A stretch of DNA of 64,000 nucleotides, taken from Gnetum montanum (taxonomy: Eukaryota; Streptophyta; Gnetopsida; Gnetales; Gnetaceae). The translations under genes were made by a program, and so were the position numbers. Below, piece by piece: positions 1 through 10,772 of the stretch. Numbering within the stretch: position 1 is the stretch's first letter; each line of letters starts with the position of its first letter. Below the pieces are notes generated by a model, which worked only from the letters and a program-made list of their open reading frames with translations, searched no databases and had not been told where the DNA came from. Where the stretch lies: NCBI GenBank assembly GCA_015680685.1, contig MNCI01022121.1, positions 222,408-286,407 of the forward strand, read 5' to 3'.

Positions 1-1
1 A

Positions 2-1600
2 GGGATGTCCTTACCTCATTTTACCAAGTATAATGGGGAGGGAGATCCTAACGCTCACTTGGTCACCTTCAGATCTGAATCCTTGTTGTTACAATAGTGG
101 CCTCACATGATTATCTGTGTCTTTGCTATGTCTCTAACAGGGAAAGCTTTAGATTGGTATTGAGCCCTCCCTTGCTCTTCCATCTCAACCTTGGAAGAGC
201 TTCTGACACAATTCGTGACTCGCTTTAAATACAACTTAAATCTGGAAGTCACGTTAGATCAACTCATGGGCGTGAAACAAGACCCGCTCGAACCACTCCA
301 AAAGTTTATACAGCGCTGGAGTGCTACTTTGAATGAAATTCGTGAGCCAATCGCGGAGCCACACTTACTAGCTATCTTCAAAGGAGAAGTCAATGAATTT
401 ATCAAGTCTAAGCTGTATTACCTTTCCCCTAACTCCTTACATTAGGCCTTTGCTCAAACTAAAAGCATCTAAGATGCTGCAGAGGCCAGCAAAGACCCAA
501 TGTATGTCACCTACAAAAATGCTCACAACAAGGGCAAGGACAAAGGTAAAGTGATGACAATGATAGTAGCTGCGCTGGCTAAGGGCACAAAGAATAAGAA
601 CAAGAAGGCACCTACAGCACCTCCTGAGACCACGGCTAATGCAGGCAGCACCAGCCAAGATACAGCTACCCCTGAAAAGCCCCCCCAACCAAAACCAAAC
701 TTTGAGCATAAAGATCGCTCAAAGTATATAGCCCTTCCAGTAAAACACTCAGAACTATTGAAAAAATTGTTAGGGGTAGGATACATTCAACCCAAGAAGG
801 TATCCGAAGAAGCTCTGAAGCATCACAGACGTCATCATGAACTGCTGAAGATTCCTTCTTTAGCCCTACCTGACAAACCACCAGTTCCAAGGTCTTTCAG
901 GCTGGACCATTTCTGTGACTACCACCAGTTGTGTGGTCATGATACAGATTACTGCTGGGCGTTGAAAGACGATATTCAATGCATGATTGATGATGGCTCA
1001 CTCAAACTAGACAGCAGTAGTTCAACGCATTTGGAAAACCAAGCGTTGCACATGTATAAGGATCCGTTGAATGCAAACAATGCACCCTATATAATCAACG
1101 TGGTGAGTACGGACAGTGAGAGGAAAGTAGCACCTAAACAACCTTTTGTTTTGCATGTACCTACCAACTCACAAAAGGGGGCAAAATTTTCATCAGTAAC
1201 TAGTGGTGTCTCGAGGCCACCCTTCATCATCCGGGTGCCTTCCCTACAGTTGACTCAGCCTCCCAGTAATGGTAAAGCTGCGACCATGTCTGCGCCCACA
1301 CCTAAGGCGCCTTTTATTCTTAGGGTGCCAAAATCATCGGCTGCCCCTTTTACACAGGGGTAGGCTTCTAACACAAGTCACCAAACATAACCTAATAAAC
1401 AGAAGGAAGGGGATGCATCTAGTAATGCTGCAAAGAATCATCTTACGCTAGGCTTCACTAGGCCTAGGCCTTTGGCCTCTGTCCTTACGTCTGAGCCTTC
1501 TGGGCAAGACAAGGGTACAAAAATGCAACCACTGTCCCTTGGCAAGAAAAAGAACAACTCCCCGACTGACACTATTCCACCCAAGGAGATCTGTCTCTTA
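2..1600 (+). pseudogene. Tat-type gag (element A), 5'-truncated
   Basis: Reading from base 2 gives the start of the plant retrotransposon gag domain (HFTKYNGEGDPNAHLVTF), in-frame stops at about 95 and 151, then an open stretch 191-445 (LTQFVTRFKYN, QFHRQ-like LQKFIQRW). A further open stretch at 500-1363 carries the compact zinc-binding motif FCDYHQLCGHDTDYCWALK, typical of Tat and Athila gags. The rest is Pro/Thr/Lys-rich linker. Gag forms the virus-like particle in the cytoplasm. The start codon is outside the window and at least four stops interrupt it. The last part (1364-1600) is recognisable mainly by alignment to element B. Confidence 0.85.
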
Positions 1601-1606
1601 GGGTGA

Positions 1607-2526
1607 ATGGAAGAAGACAAAGGGGACAAACAAGCCAGTAAAGAACGGGATCTTCTTGATGTGTTCACGCAGGTCAAACAGGCTTTGAAACAAAAAAATA
1701 CAACACTGAGGCTCTATGACCTGCTCATGACATCTCAAAAACACCATGAGGCCATGGTCCGCATGCTGACGTCCATAACTATGGAGGAAAGCTTACCAGC
1801 GGAGGAGGAAGCGATACATGCTATCATGTTTCCCTCCGATGCTGAGCAACCTAAACCTACCCGGTTGACCTTTCATGATGAATCCATCAAAGATGATCCA
1901 GAGAAAGGTCAAGTGACAACTAAGCCCATGTTTACCACCATCCTGGTCGGTCAATATCTGATCCAGAGGGTGCACGTGGACGACGGCGCAGCTACAAATG
2001 TCATTCCTTATCCCATCGTGGATAGGTTGGGTCTGGTCGACCAGATCAGTCCCACAAGAACAACATGTGTAAAGTCATTCAACGGAGCATGGGTTCAGGT
2101 CTAGTGGATGGTGCGCATAGAATTTGTGGCAGGGGATCAATTCCCAACGGATGCTACATTCCTTGTCGTCGAGGAGATGCCCAGGTTCAACTTAATTCTA
2201 GGAAGGTCTTGGTTAGCCCAACTGAGGGCGGTTTCGTCACCTATACACCAGGAAATACACCTACCCTACGTAGGGGGGAAGTTGTAATATGCGGTGACGA
2301 AATCACCCCCAGAACTATCAACAATATCTAAGAGGAATGGGGTTTGGAGGTAGAAACATCAGATAATCAAACCCATCCCCGAATCCCTGAACAAACCGAA
2401 GCAAACGATGACAGTCTAGCCTGGGCCAACTTGCCATTCCAGGATGGTGATGTGGAAGATTTAGGCTGTAAATCTCCCCACCCTTACACATCACTGAACG
2501 TGAAGGCCATCAAGAAGCAATTATGA
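1607..2526 (+). pseudogene. Tat-type aspartic protease (element A)
   Basis: The protease domain follows gag: VHVDDGAATNVIPYP is the active-site loop, and FNLILGRSWLAQLRAV is the downstream ILG box. A stop at 2102 and a frame change separate the open stretches 1607-2104 and 2065-2331. The reading frame then continues in 2344-2526, ending in VKAIKKQL, and element B ends at the matching VKEIKKKL, so the natural C-terminus is near 2524. The residue after the first catalytic Asp is Asp instead of the usual Ser/Thr in both copies. It would cleave the Gag-Pol polyprotein during particle maturation. Confidence 0.85.
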
Positions 2527-2732
2527 ATTAGTGATTGATCTGGATGGTATTTACGCACATCTTCACATCCTTACTAATTTTTCCTTTTATGATTAGCAAT
2601 TTACATATTTACGCTCACTGTTCATTACGCTATTCACTATTCTTTATATACGTTGTTTATGCTCTTTGATCATTTTAGTGCAATTACGCAGAAATGTACA
2701 TTATTATCAATTACGCTTTCAAAATTACGCAG

Positions 2733-2940
2733 ATGGCCCGCAAAGGCCTAAAACTAGTAATGGCCCGCAAAGGCCTAAAACTAGTAATGGCTCGCAACGG
2801 CCTAAAACTAGTAACTGCCCGCAATGGCCTTAAACTAGCAAAGGCCTACAATGGCCTAAAACTACCTCGTATCTTACATAAACACTACCTGGCAGCCCGT
2901 GATGGCCTTAAACTAGCAATTCCGTGCTATAGGAATGTCA
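2733..2940 (+). repeat. Repeat array TR1 (element A)
   Basis: About six degenerate copies of a unit near 27 bp, of the form cccgcaa-(t/a)ggcctaaaactagta, lie between the protease end and the antisense gene. The first three copies are nearly identical; later ones drift and have a short insertion. Flanking bases 2527-2732 and 2941-3116 are AT-rich and I see no gene in them. The open frame across the array merely follows the repeat. Confidence 0.85.
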
Positions 2941-3116
2941 ACTAGCAATAGTCTTTAATAATTCCACTTACGCTTTGCAAATAACGAGATAAAACCAAAA
3001 ATAAATAAATATACAAATAGCATTTAAAACCATATAGAAAAGCTTAATGCTAATGTTGTAAACATTCATATAATCATTGTTCAATCCCAATCAATAAAAT
3101 TATGCGTAAGTTCCAG

Positions 3117-6100
3117 TTACGCATCTCCCTTAGTGCCACTGTCATTAGTATCCCTTAGGTCAGGCTCCAAGCCTAATAAATCCTCCTCAAGTGGGCCGTC
3201 CTTCCTAGAAGGAATTCCTTCATGAGCAATTCCATCCCCAAGAGGCCCTTGCTCCAACGTCGGCTCCACAAGAGGATGCTCTTTGCTATTACGCTTCTCT
3301 TCTTGTGCCTGTTCCTCATCCTGTTCGCCTTCGCCCTCCAACTCTTGTACCTGTATACAACAAATACGTTAGCAAAGACTTAACATCACAATCAGGAAAA
3401 ATTAGATTCAATAATGTTTAAAATTACCCACGATGGTCTTGCTTCTGCAGAAAAGGGAAGCTTTTCTAAACCGACCTATAGGCGTTGCATGATTTCATCC
3501 TTAGTCAATTCAGACCATACGTCGTTCCCTAAAGTAGCTCTAGCTTTTACTTTCCTCTTTTCCAAACTTGTCCAACGAGGTGGGTCAGGGAAGAAATTAG
3601 GGATAGTAGTCTCGCCCCTGGGAAGAGTCATTTCTCTTTCCAGTGACATGCTTACTGTCACCTGCTCCTGAAACTTTTTGAAAGCTTGGGATGCGCCAAT
3701 GACGTCCAGGAATACCCGCAAGCATTGAGCTTCGACGGTAGAATCACGATAATGTTGACGATAAGTGATACTTTCTTGCTTATAAAAATGCTTGTGATCC
3801 TTTTCTTTCTGCCTCCATTCTTGCACGCTTGCACAAAAATCCTTCCAGTCTTGGCTTTTCTACGATAATAGCTCTATCTGCGTCCACTGCTCCACCAACT
3901 CCCGACTGGTTTGCACACTGTTTCTAATTACGGTCCAATAGCAAGGGTAGTCAATCACAGTTGTGCGCCAGTCCTCCTCACCCATTTCCCGTGCCTGCAG
4001 GAACTTGCATCACGATTTTAAGTCTCCGACCTCTTTGGCCAGAGACTCCTTCTCCCTCTCTAACCTCTGTAGCCTTTTCCAGAGGTCTTCATTGATACTC
4101 TTACTCTCCCACAAGGAGCGAGTTGAGCGTAATGCATATTTACGCATCTCTTCATAAATGCTGTGTGGCACGACCGCCCCATTAGATGGAGGCTCCACTA
4201 TGTCCAAATCAATGGGCTCCGTTGGGTCCCATCGAAGGCGAGCTCCTGATAGCAAATATTATCGACATGAATGAAATATTATCATTTCCTAATCAAATAA
4301 ACCCATTGATGCAATAACATACCAACTCCAAGATCGAGGTGCTCAAGACGCTCGATCATATCGTTGACAATGCCTTCCATGAAGGTAAATTTGTTAGGAA
4401 ACTCTCTCCATGTTCTGCTCACAGAGGCATACGTGGATACATCTTCTTCACCTGTAGCGTAATTTAGTTAAAAATCTTAATTGTTAATAAAACTTCTCAT
4501 AACATCCAATATTCTTACTACCTCTGCCGGTTACAATGGGGAGTGCGTCAATAGTTTCCGCTTCCTCCCTCTCCTCATGCACAAGGGTCTATGCATTGCT
4601 AGTCCTAACAGCTGGGGCCTCTTCTTCCAAAACTGGGGCCCCTTCCCCATGACTTAATATCACTGCTCCTGTCTCAAGAGTCAATTTCTCCATAGGTTTT
4701 GCTGTGCCAATCACATACGTATTTAGACGATTCAAAATATCCCAAATAGAAATCTTGTAATACAATAACTTTCACTATGCTTCTTTTACACTTACCAGGC
4801 GGAGGTTTACTCCACTAAACTCTAACTTGCATGGTTCGACCTATGCCACTCCCAGGCCCCACAGGGGCCTCAGTTAAGTAAAGCCTTTTACATCGAGTTG
4901 AGGGCTCTACAATTTCTACCACCAAGCGTTTCCCTCGCGAGGCATCGCCAGTGTAAGTGGGCATTACCCCGCCTACGCTATCAGGGCCTCACACTCGAGA
5001 CACCACCAAATCCCTTGTCGTTATAAATAGAGACTCGCCAATCCCTTTCGGGGGATCTTGTCCACTGGTAGTGCCGAAAATGTGGGTAATTCAAGGTTTG
5101 GATAGCTAATTTTGATCTTGCTCCACCCAGACCGCATTCCTTTGGATAACCAAAAATTCGGCAAAACGCTGAAGGCAAGCTATGAAGAAGGCGTAATGCA
5201 CGTTGAAATGAGAATCAAGCTTTTGGTGAAGCCTAATCATCTCAGTGTGTAATCCCTCAGCAAAATAGCTTGCCCAGTCAAACTAGGTCCCCTCCTCCAT
5301 AACCTCCCACATGATACCGGTCTGTTCTATAGAAAAGAACCTCCCTTGCGAGAATGTTTTGGGGAACGCCCGGGCCCAGAACAGGGGATAAATCGTCTTG
5401 GCGATCTCTGGTTTGATCTTCTCACAAGGGATCCCCTTAGTCTCCTTCTTGGCCCCTAGCCACTCCTGGTAGGCGAGGCTCCTCTTCGCCTTTTCCTCTA
5501 TGGGAAGGCCATTGGAGGGGATGCCGAAAAGGTCTGCGAAAATCTGAGCATCAATATGAAAACTTACATGTACGTGATGCACACACGTGTAAAAGCGCTC
5601 AGCTCTTTCGCTGAAGGAGTTGACTATGGTTAACATTTAACTGACAAGGACATCAGGACTTACAGCCAAAAATAAGTGCATTAGCCTCGCTTGGCGTAGC
5701 TTGGTAACCACAGCAACTGGGGCCGCCGCATGGCCACCGCATGTGCCTCCTTGATGTTGCCGTAGCGAAAGAGAAGTGTATTCACCTCGTGGCCGGAAAT
5801 TGTAAGGGTAATCTCCTGGGATTACCTGACTGAAAAATGTAAGTCACATGTCAAAAAACACTATTGTGCGACATTCACAATTCACAATTACACCACGCAA
5901 CAATAGAACACAGCAATTTTACCAGGTCCAAATGGTAAAGGAAATGGAGGAAGTTTCCTCTACACGTCTGCAACGGTAAGGGGCAAATCCAAAGTCCAAT
6001 CGTCATGTAGCCACCCGAGATTCTAGCAATTCTCGAAAGCGTTAGCATAACGGGTGGGATATTCATGAATGTCGAAGCTGATCTGTCCCATAACACCAGC

Positions 6101-7125
6101 ACGTATATTTCTAGTAGAGGTAAACGCCTTTATTGCCGTTTCAGTCCAAGTTAAGGTATCACCATCATCTACCAACCTATTCTTATGGATAAAAAACCTG
6201 TACCATACCACATATGCTTATCTTATGCTTTACAAAACTCAGAATAGACATAGAATGACAATACAGCCAATAAAACCACTTACCCCCCTGAATAATACAC
6301 CGTGCCTAGTGGGTTTTGGAAATAAGTCGAGATGTGACAGGCCATGAACAAGGTGTTTTATGCGTGGTAGCAGCTAAACTGAGCCATTTTCAAGATCCAA
6401 CTTAATCACCTTAACCCTCTGGCGCTAAGTTCGCGGTCTTGGGGATGACCAGTGTCAATATCCCCGTCTGTCAAGAAAGCCAGAATTCCCTACGTAGAAC
6501 CCACTAGCAGGTGCTCCAAAATAGCGCCAGCGATATATCCTAATAGGTGTAACCACACAATAATGCTGTAGTTACGCAGTAAAAACTGCAGAAACTCCAG
6601 CGCATCGAAAGCATATGGCCTTCCCATGCAACCGAGTCTACGGGGAAGGAACATTGGGTACGATTGGGTTTATGCAGCATAAAACCCTGACTATATCCAA
6701 GATGATTAAGATGGGTCTTAATATGATACTATACAGAGACAATGATAAACACATCAACATCTAGATTTAGATTTACATGCTTAAAATACAGAAAATCTAC
6801 AAATTACGCTTAGCTATTCATGCCAAAATCTCCTAAACCCTTGCAACGGTGCAAGGTTTGTCCCTGAGTATGGTGATAGACACAGTCCTAATGTGTAAAC
6901 CCTCATTTTAACGTAAGGTCCATAGTCTAAAATTTTAAATTTACACAGGCGACACTACAAGAATAAACACCGCAAAAGTAACATGAATGAGCAAGGGATG
7001 GCCTACCGATTCAAAGGTGTAAGGTCTCTCACTTCGACCACCGCCTGCGAGGTACATTGCAAGCTCCCTTGCACCTCGTCAATCTTAGCCAATTTGGCAT
7101 TCTTTCCTCTCATTTTCGGCACCAT
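3117..7125 (-). pseudogene. Antisense eight-exon gene of element A (aORF-A) with FCP1-like domain
   Basis: Exons on the minus strand: 7125-7007, 6728-6284, 6197-5923, 5829-4796, 4701-4522, 4451-4323, 4245-3428, 3350-3117. Donors are GTAGGC, GTAAGT, GTAAAA, GTAAGT, GTAGTA, GTATGT and GTAATT; all acceptors end in AG. Phase is kept at each join I could read (exon 2/3 phase 2, exon 3/4 phase 1, exon 7/8 phase 0). The spliced length is 3,234 nt. Exon 1 starts MVPKMRGKNAKLAKIDEVQ. Exon 2 resembles FCP1/NIF phosphatases (LIILDIVRVLC; LEFLQFLLRNYSIIVW). Exons 3-4 hold a conserved domain of unknown function (WARAFPKTFSQGRFFSIEQ). Exons 6-7 are charged and coiled-coil-like (LWKRLQRLEREKESLAKE). Exon 8 is acidic. 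There are several in-frame stops and about two frameshifts. Element B has the same gene with the same exon lengths. Confidence 0.82.
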
Positions 7126-7622
7126 TGTTGCAATTCTTATACCTTCACCCTTTCGCACCTTTAAACCTTTAAAAATGATGCACTCCAATCTTCTCCTCTA
7201 CCTTCTTTCTCTTTGTAATAGCTAAGAATTCAAATTCGCAATAGCAAACAGCCTATTCTAAATGAAACCCACTTACTTATATGCAAAATTTAACCGACTT
7301 GATACCCGATTTCAGTGAGACTTGTCCAAATGTTGGTGTTAGTATCAGCTGGAACTCAAGGATCAAGGCATTAATTACATCAGATATCACACGCATTACG
7401 GTCCGAAACAACCCTAAACTACTGTAGCTTATCTCCTCGTAATCGGGTCTCATTAATTATAGACTGTTCGCAAAATTTAAAATTCAGTTGGCTTTATGCT
7501 CGGTAACGTCATGTCACGTCCCGTACACTAAACTAAGCGTTGTTCGTTAAACACTCATCACATAAACTTAGTAATCTTTCTAATTAATTTCGTATTTGAC
7601 AATTTTGCAGGATAATTGACAA
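7126..7622. promoter_or_regulatory. Spacer with putative aORF-A promoter (-) and pol splice acceptor (+)
   Basis: This interval separates the antisense start codon (7125) from the pol start codon (7623). On the minus strand it would hold the aORF promoter. On the plus strand, aattttgcag at 7601-7610 is a good 3' splice acceptor, followed by an in-frame TGA and then the pol ATG. The matching place in element B keeps the arrangement, but its acceptor reads gag. Ogre-type Tat elements are known to have an intron between protease and RT; its use here is inference. No gene is visible. Confidence 0.4.
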
Positions 7623-8858
7623 ATGGAACAGATTTTATCTGCACCGCTAGGTTTAACAAGTTTACACGGTAAAATCATTAGACAGCTTAATCCCACACTA
7701 ACAGAAACTAACCTAGTCCTTAATGATGCAATCATAGCCGCGTCGGAAACATCTCCAGACTGGCCAGAGTAATCGACATGCATACTAGATCTAGAAGCTG
7801 GAGATGTAACCAAAGGTCCACTCAACAAGGTCTTTGTGGTTACGCATAGGGGTGAGACTAAAACTCTCAAGGTTAGTTCTCTATTAGGCCAAAAGGTACA
7901 TGATGACATAAAATAGGTCCTCCAGAATAATATCATGGTGATTGCATGGTCGTATGAGGATATGTCGGGACTAGACCCAAGGTTAATTCGACACAACATA
8001 ATCCTAGATCACCATATCAAAGCCGTTAGACAAAAAGCACAAAAGATCAAGCCAGAAGTCACGCTAGCAGTACGTGATGAAATCACTAAATTGTATCAGG
8101 CTAGTTTTATTTGCGCAGTTGATTACTCAGATTGGGTATCTAACATTGTAATGGTTCATAAAAAGACCGGGGGAATACGCATCTGCATAGACTTCCGGGA
8201 CTTGAACAAAGCTACAATCAAAGATAATTTTCCATTGCTGAGTATTGATCAATTGGTGGATACAACCGCTAGACACGTGCTTTTGTCCTTCATGGATGGC
8301 TTCTCAGGCTATAATCAACAATGCATCAACCTAGAGCACCAACTAACAACAACATTCATGACACCCTAGGGGACCTTTTGTTACACCATGATGCCTTTTG
8401 AATTAAAAAATGCTGGAGCGACGTACCAATGAGCCATGACGTACATCTTCAGCGATTACCTCCTAGGGAGACTGAATGATTATGTCGACGATATAGCTGT
8501 TAAGTCTATAAAGTCAGAGGATCATTCAGAGGATCTGGAGTTAGTCCCCAAAAGATGTTCTAACAACAACCTCCGACTCAACCCAAAAAAGTGTGTGTTC
8601 AGAGTCAAAACCGGACGCATGCTAGGTTTAGTGGTATCGGAAACTGGCATACATGTAGATCCTGACAAAGTCAAAGCCATTGTTGAATTGGCACCCCCTA
8701 TAAGTCTTAAGCAATTACGTGGATTACAGGGGAGGTTACAGTTTATCAAGCAGTTCATCTCGAGATTAACCGACAAGTTACACCCTATGCAACATTTGCT
8801 TAAAAAGGGGGTTAATCCTTCTGTGACAACCTCTACATTAAACAATCTTTTTTCTTGC
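7623..8858 (+). pseudogene. Reverse transcriptase (element A pol, N-terminal part)
   Basis: An ATG at 7623 starts a pol N-terminus that aligns with element B (DLEAGDVTKGPL, TLKVSSLLGQ). The RT domain then runs through SYEDMSGLDPRLIRHNIILD, SNIVMVHKKTGGIRICIDF, SFMDGFSGYNQ, MPFELKNAGATYQ and the catalytic box DYVDDIAVKS at 8478-8507, ending near LHPMQHLLKKGVN. There are stops near 7770, 7914 and 8367. Copying of the RNA genome to DNA takes place in the cytoplasmic particle. RNase H, the second RNase H and the first two thirds of integrase are missing: about 25 bp of unmatched filler links RT to integrase. Confidence 0.9.
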
Positions 8859-9418
8859 CTTATTACCCACAAGCGAATGGTCAAGCTGAAGCCATAAACA
8901 AAGTCATCATCAATCTGCTCAAGAAAATGCTTGAAAATAATAAGAGATGGTGGAATGTAAAAATCCTCTATGTGCTATGGGCATATCGTACTACATGTAG
9001 GACGGCTACAGACTGTACACCCTATAGCCTAGTCTACGGATCTGAAGCAGTGCTACCCCTCGAATTGCAAATTCCTTCTCTGAGAATGGTCCTCTCCACA
9101 ATTATAAATGAGGCTCAACACATCGAGTCTTGGATCATGGACTTGGATTCAGTAGAAGAGAAGCAAATACAGACACTTGATACAATTGAAAAGTATCAAG
9201 ACATGCAGAGGCAAAAGCATTGTCACAATCTTCAACAGCGTCCGATTAAGAAAGGAGATTTAGTTCTCAAGGCCGTTCGCGAACTAGTAGGAAAGTTCTC
9301 TACAAACTGGGAGGGCCCTTTCTTGGTGACTGATGTGTATGGCAATGGAGCATTCAAGCTAGCGGATATCGACGGCAACGAGTTACCAAATTCTATCAAT
9401 CATATATATCTGAAGTAG
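8859..9418 (+). pseudogene. Integrase C-terminal part (element A)
   Basis: The reading frame resumes at PYYPQANGQAEAINKVI, which holds the last catalytic Glu of the DDE core, and continues through the C-terminal DNA-binding region (GKFSTNWEGPFLVTDVY, GAFKLADIDGNELPN) to a stop at 9416. The zinc-binding HHCC domain and the first two catalytic Asp residues are absent, so this copy cannot insert DNA. There is no chromodomain, as expected for Tat. The open frame starts in filler sequence left by the deletion. Confidence 0.9.
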
Positions 9419-9479
9419 TATTACATATTACATATAGATGCATCTCTAGTGTGACCATTAGGTATGGCCATAATCGTTC

Positions 9480-9965
9480 GCTATGATGCTAAACTGGCAA
9501 CAACCATCCGCTACGACATAAAACTGGCACTCCCTTCATGCGTCCTCCATGACGCTAAACTAGCACTCACCATCCACCACGACGTAAAACTGACAAGTTG
9601 TAACCATCCGCTATGACGTAAAACTGGCAGTGTTGTACAGGTTCGCCAAGACAAAAAATTGGCATATTCTGCACGCGTCCGCCACGACGCTAAACTGGCA
9701 TTGGCTGTCCGCCATGACATAAAACTGGCAAAGGTAAGCATCCATCTGCTGAGACATAAAACCAGCACAGACGTGTCCCTGGGTGATGACATAAAACTGA
9801 CACCCACAGCACGGTCTGCTAAGACCATAAATCAGCTTCGCCACCATCCGCTACGACGTAAAACTAGCATTTTTCAGTTCGCCCAGACTCTAAACTGGGA
9901 CCATGGTCTCCTGAGACTTAAAACTAGCAACGACAATCTACCAGGACTTAAAACCGAGACTCACA
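9480..9965 (+). repeat. Repeat array TR2 (element A)
   Basis: About fourteen degenerate copies of a motif of the form ccgcyacgac(a/g)taaaactggca, spaced 28-45 bp, follow the integrase stop. Substitutions concentrate at CpG positions. The core taaaact(a/g)g(c/t)a is the same as in array TR1, 6.7 kb upstream. The 193-residue open frame at 9659-10240 runs across this array and looks incidental. Confidence 0.85.
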
Positions 9966-10740
9966 AACTACCATCATGCAACTCAAGCGAGCGCAATCAT
10001 CTCCATGCAGCTGCAAGACAAATGGGATGGGATACTGAGATAGTCCTAGCGCCACTACCTTACCGGCATTCTACTAATCCCTCGGATGTGCTGAAGGGCA
10101 TACTACTGACCCCTCGGAGATACCGTCACTGCATCTATTTCAGCGGTGGTTCCTCTGAGAGGTTAGTTTCACTGTCCAGAGCCCCAAAGGAGTTCTCATC
10201 AATTATGACTTTGGGGATCTCCTCTCATCATCACTATTAGGCTCTGGCTTCACATATTCATTTGGCTGGTTCCTTACATAACCAGTCAGGTGTGCTGAGT
10301 TTGATGTTCTTTGGTGGTGATATGCTAGGCCGAGCGTTAAGAGTGAAGACTTGGGCCTCATGCTACAGTTCCTCCTTCACGCCCCGATCGCTTTATCTCA
10401 TCTCTAATAGTGCTTATTTCAACAACCTCGTCCATGATTCACACAGACTATGGTATCCTCTATTTTCTTCATTGGTTATAGGTTACTTGTTACGAGGACA
10501 TCGTTCGAAGGTGTGTTCATCTGAGTGGTGTAGTACCAACAATGTTTTGAGATGGATACTTAAGTTGGCCTGTCCACTTGGGGGATGCATCCTTGTGTTC
10601 CTCGTAATCTTACCCCTAGCCCTTATCACTATCCTTAACTATCCCATCTGCTTCCCTTACGCAAAATGTGAAACACTCTCTGCATTTGCATTACACTCAA
10701 GTCCATGAACCGGCGTAATGCAGCTCACCTAGTGGACTCC
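9966..10740 (+). other. 3' untranslated region of element A
   Basis: Non-coding sequence between the repeat array and the polypurine tract, alignable with 23346-24161 of element B (shared pieces such as ctgaagggcatactactga versus ccaaaaggcatgctactga). A 148-residue open frame at 10262-10708 with a hydrophobic end is not kept in frame in B, so I do not call it a gene. Confidence 0.6.
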
Positions 10741-10772
10741 AAAAAAAAGAAAAAAAGAAAAAAAAGGGGGGG
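10741..10772 (+). promoter_or_regulatory. Polypurine tract (element A)
   Basis: Thirty-two purines (A-rich with single G's, then seven G's) lie directly before the LTR. This is the expected primer for plus-strand DNA synthesis. Element B has a shorter tract, aaagaaaaagg, at the matching place. Confidence 0.8.

Noticed and set aside
3117-7125. Interpretation of the minus-strand frames as shadows of a sense gene
   Set aside because: The plus strand here has no long frame, while minus-strand pieces share exon lengths, splice sites and protein sequence with the second copy.
9480-9965. Regular short repeats that superficially resemble a CRISPR array
   Set aside because: Plant nuclear context, degenerate units, uneven spacing and similar spacers; the repeats belong to the retrotransposon.
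9659-10240. A 193-codon open frame after the integrase of element A
   Set aside because: Most of it reads through the TR2 repeats and the rest is non-coding 3' region; the frame is not kept in element B.
10262-10708. A 148-codon frame with a hydrophobic C-terminal segment, considered as an envelope-like protein
   Set aside because: The aligned part of element B (about 23700-24100) has different frames and stops, there is no signal peptide or glycoprotein motif, and one open copy is not evidence.
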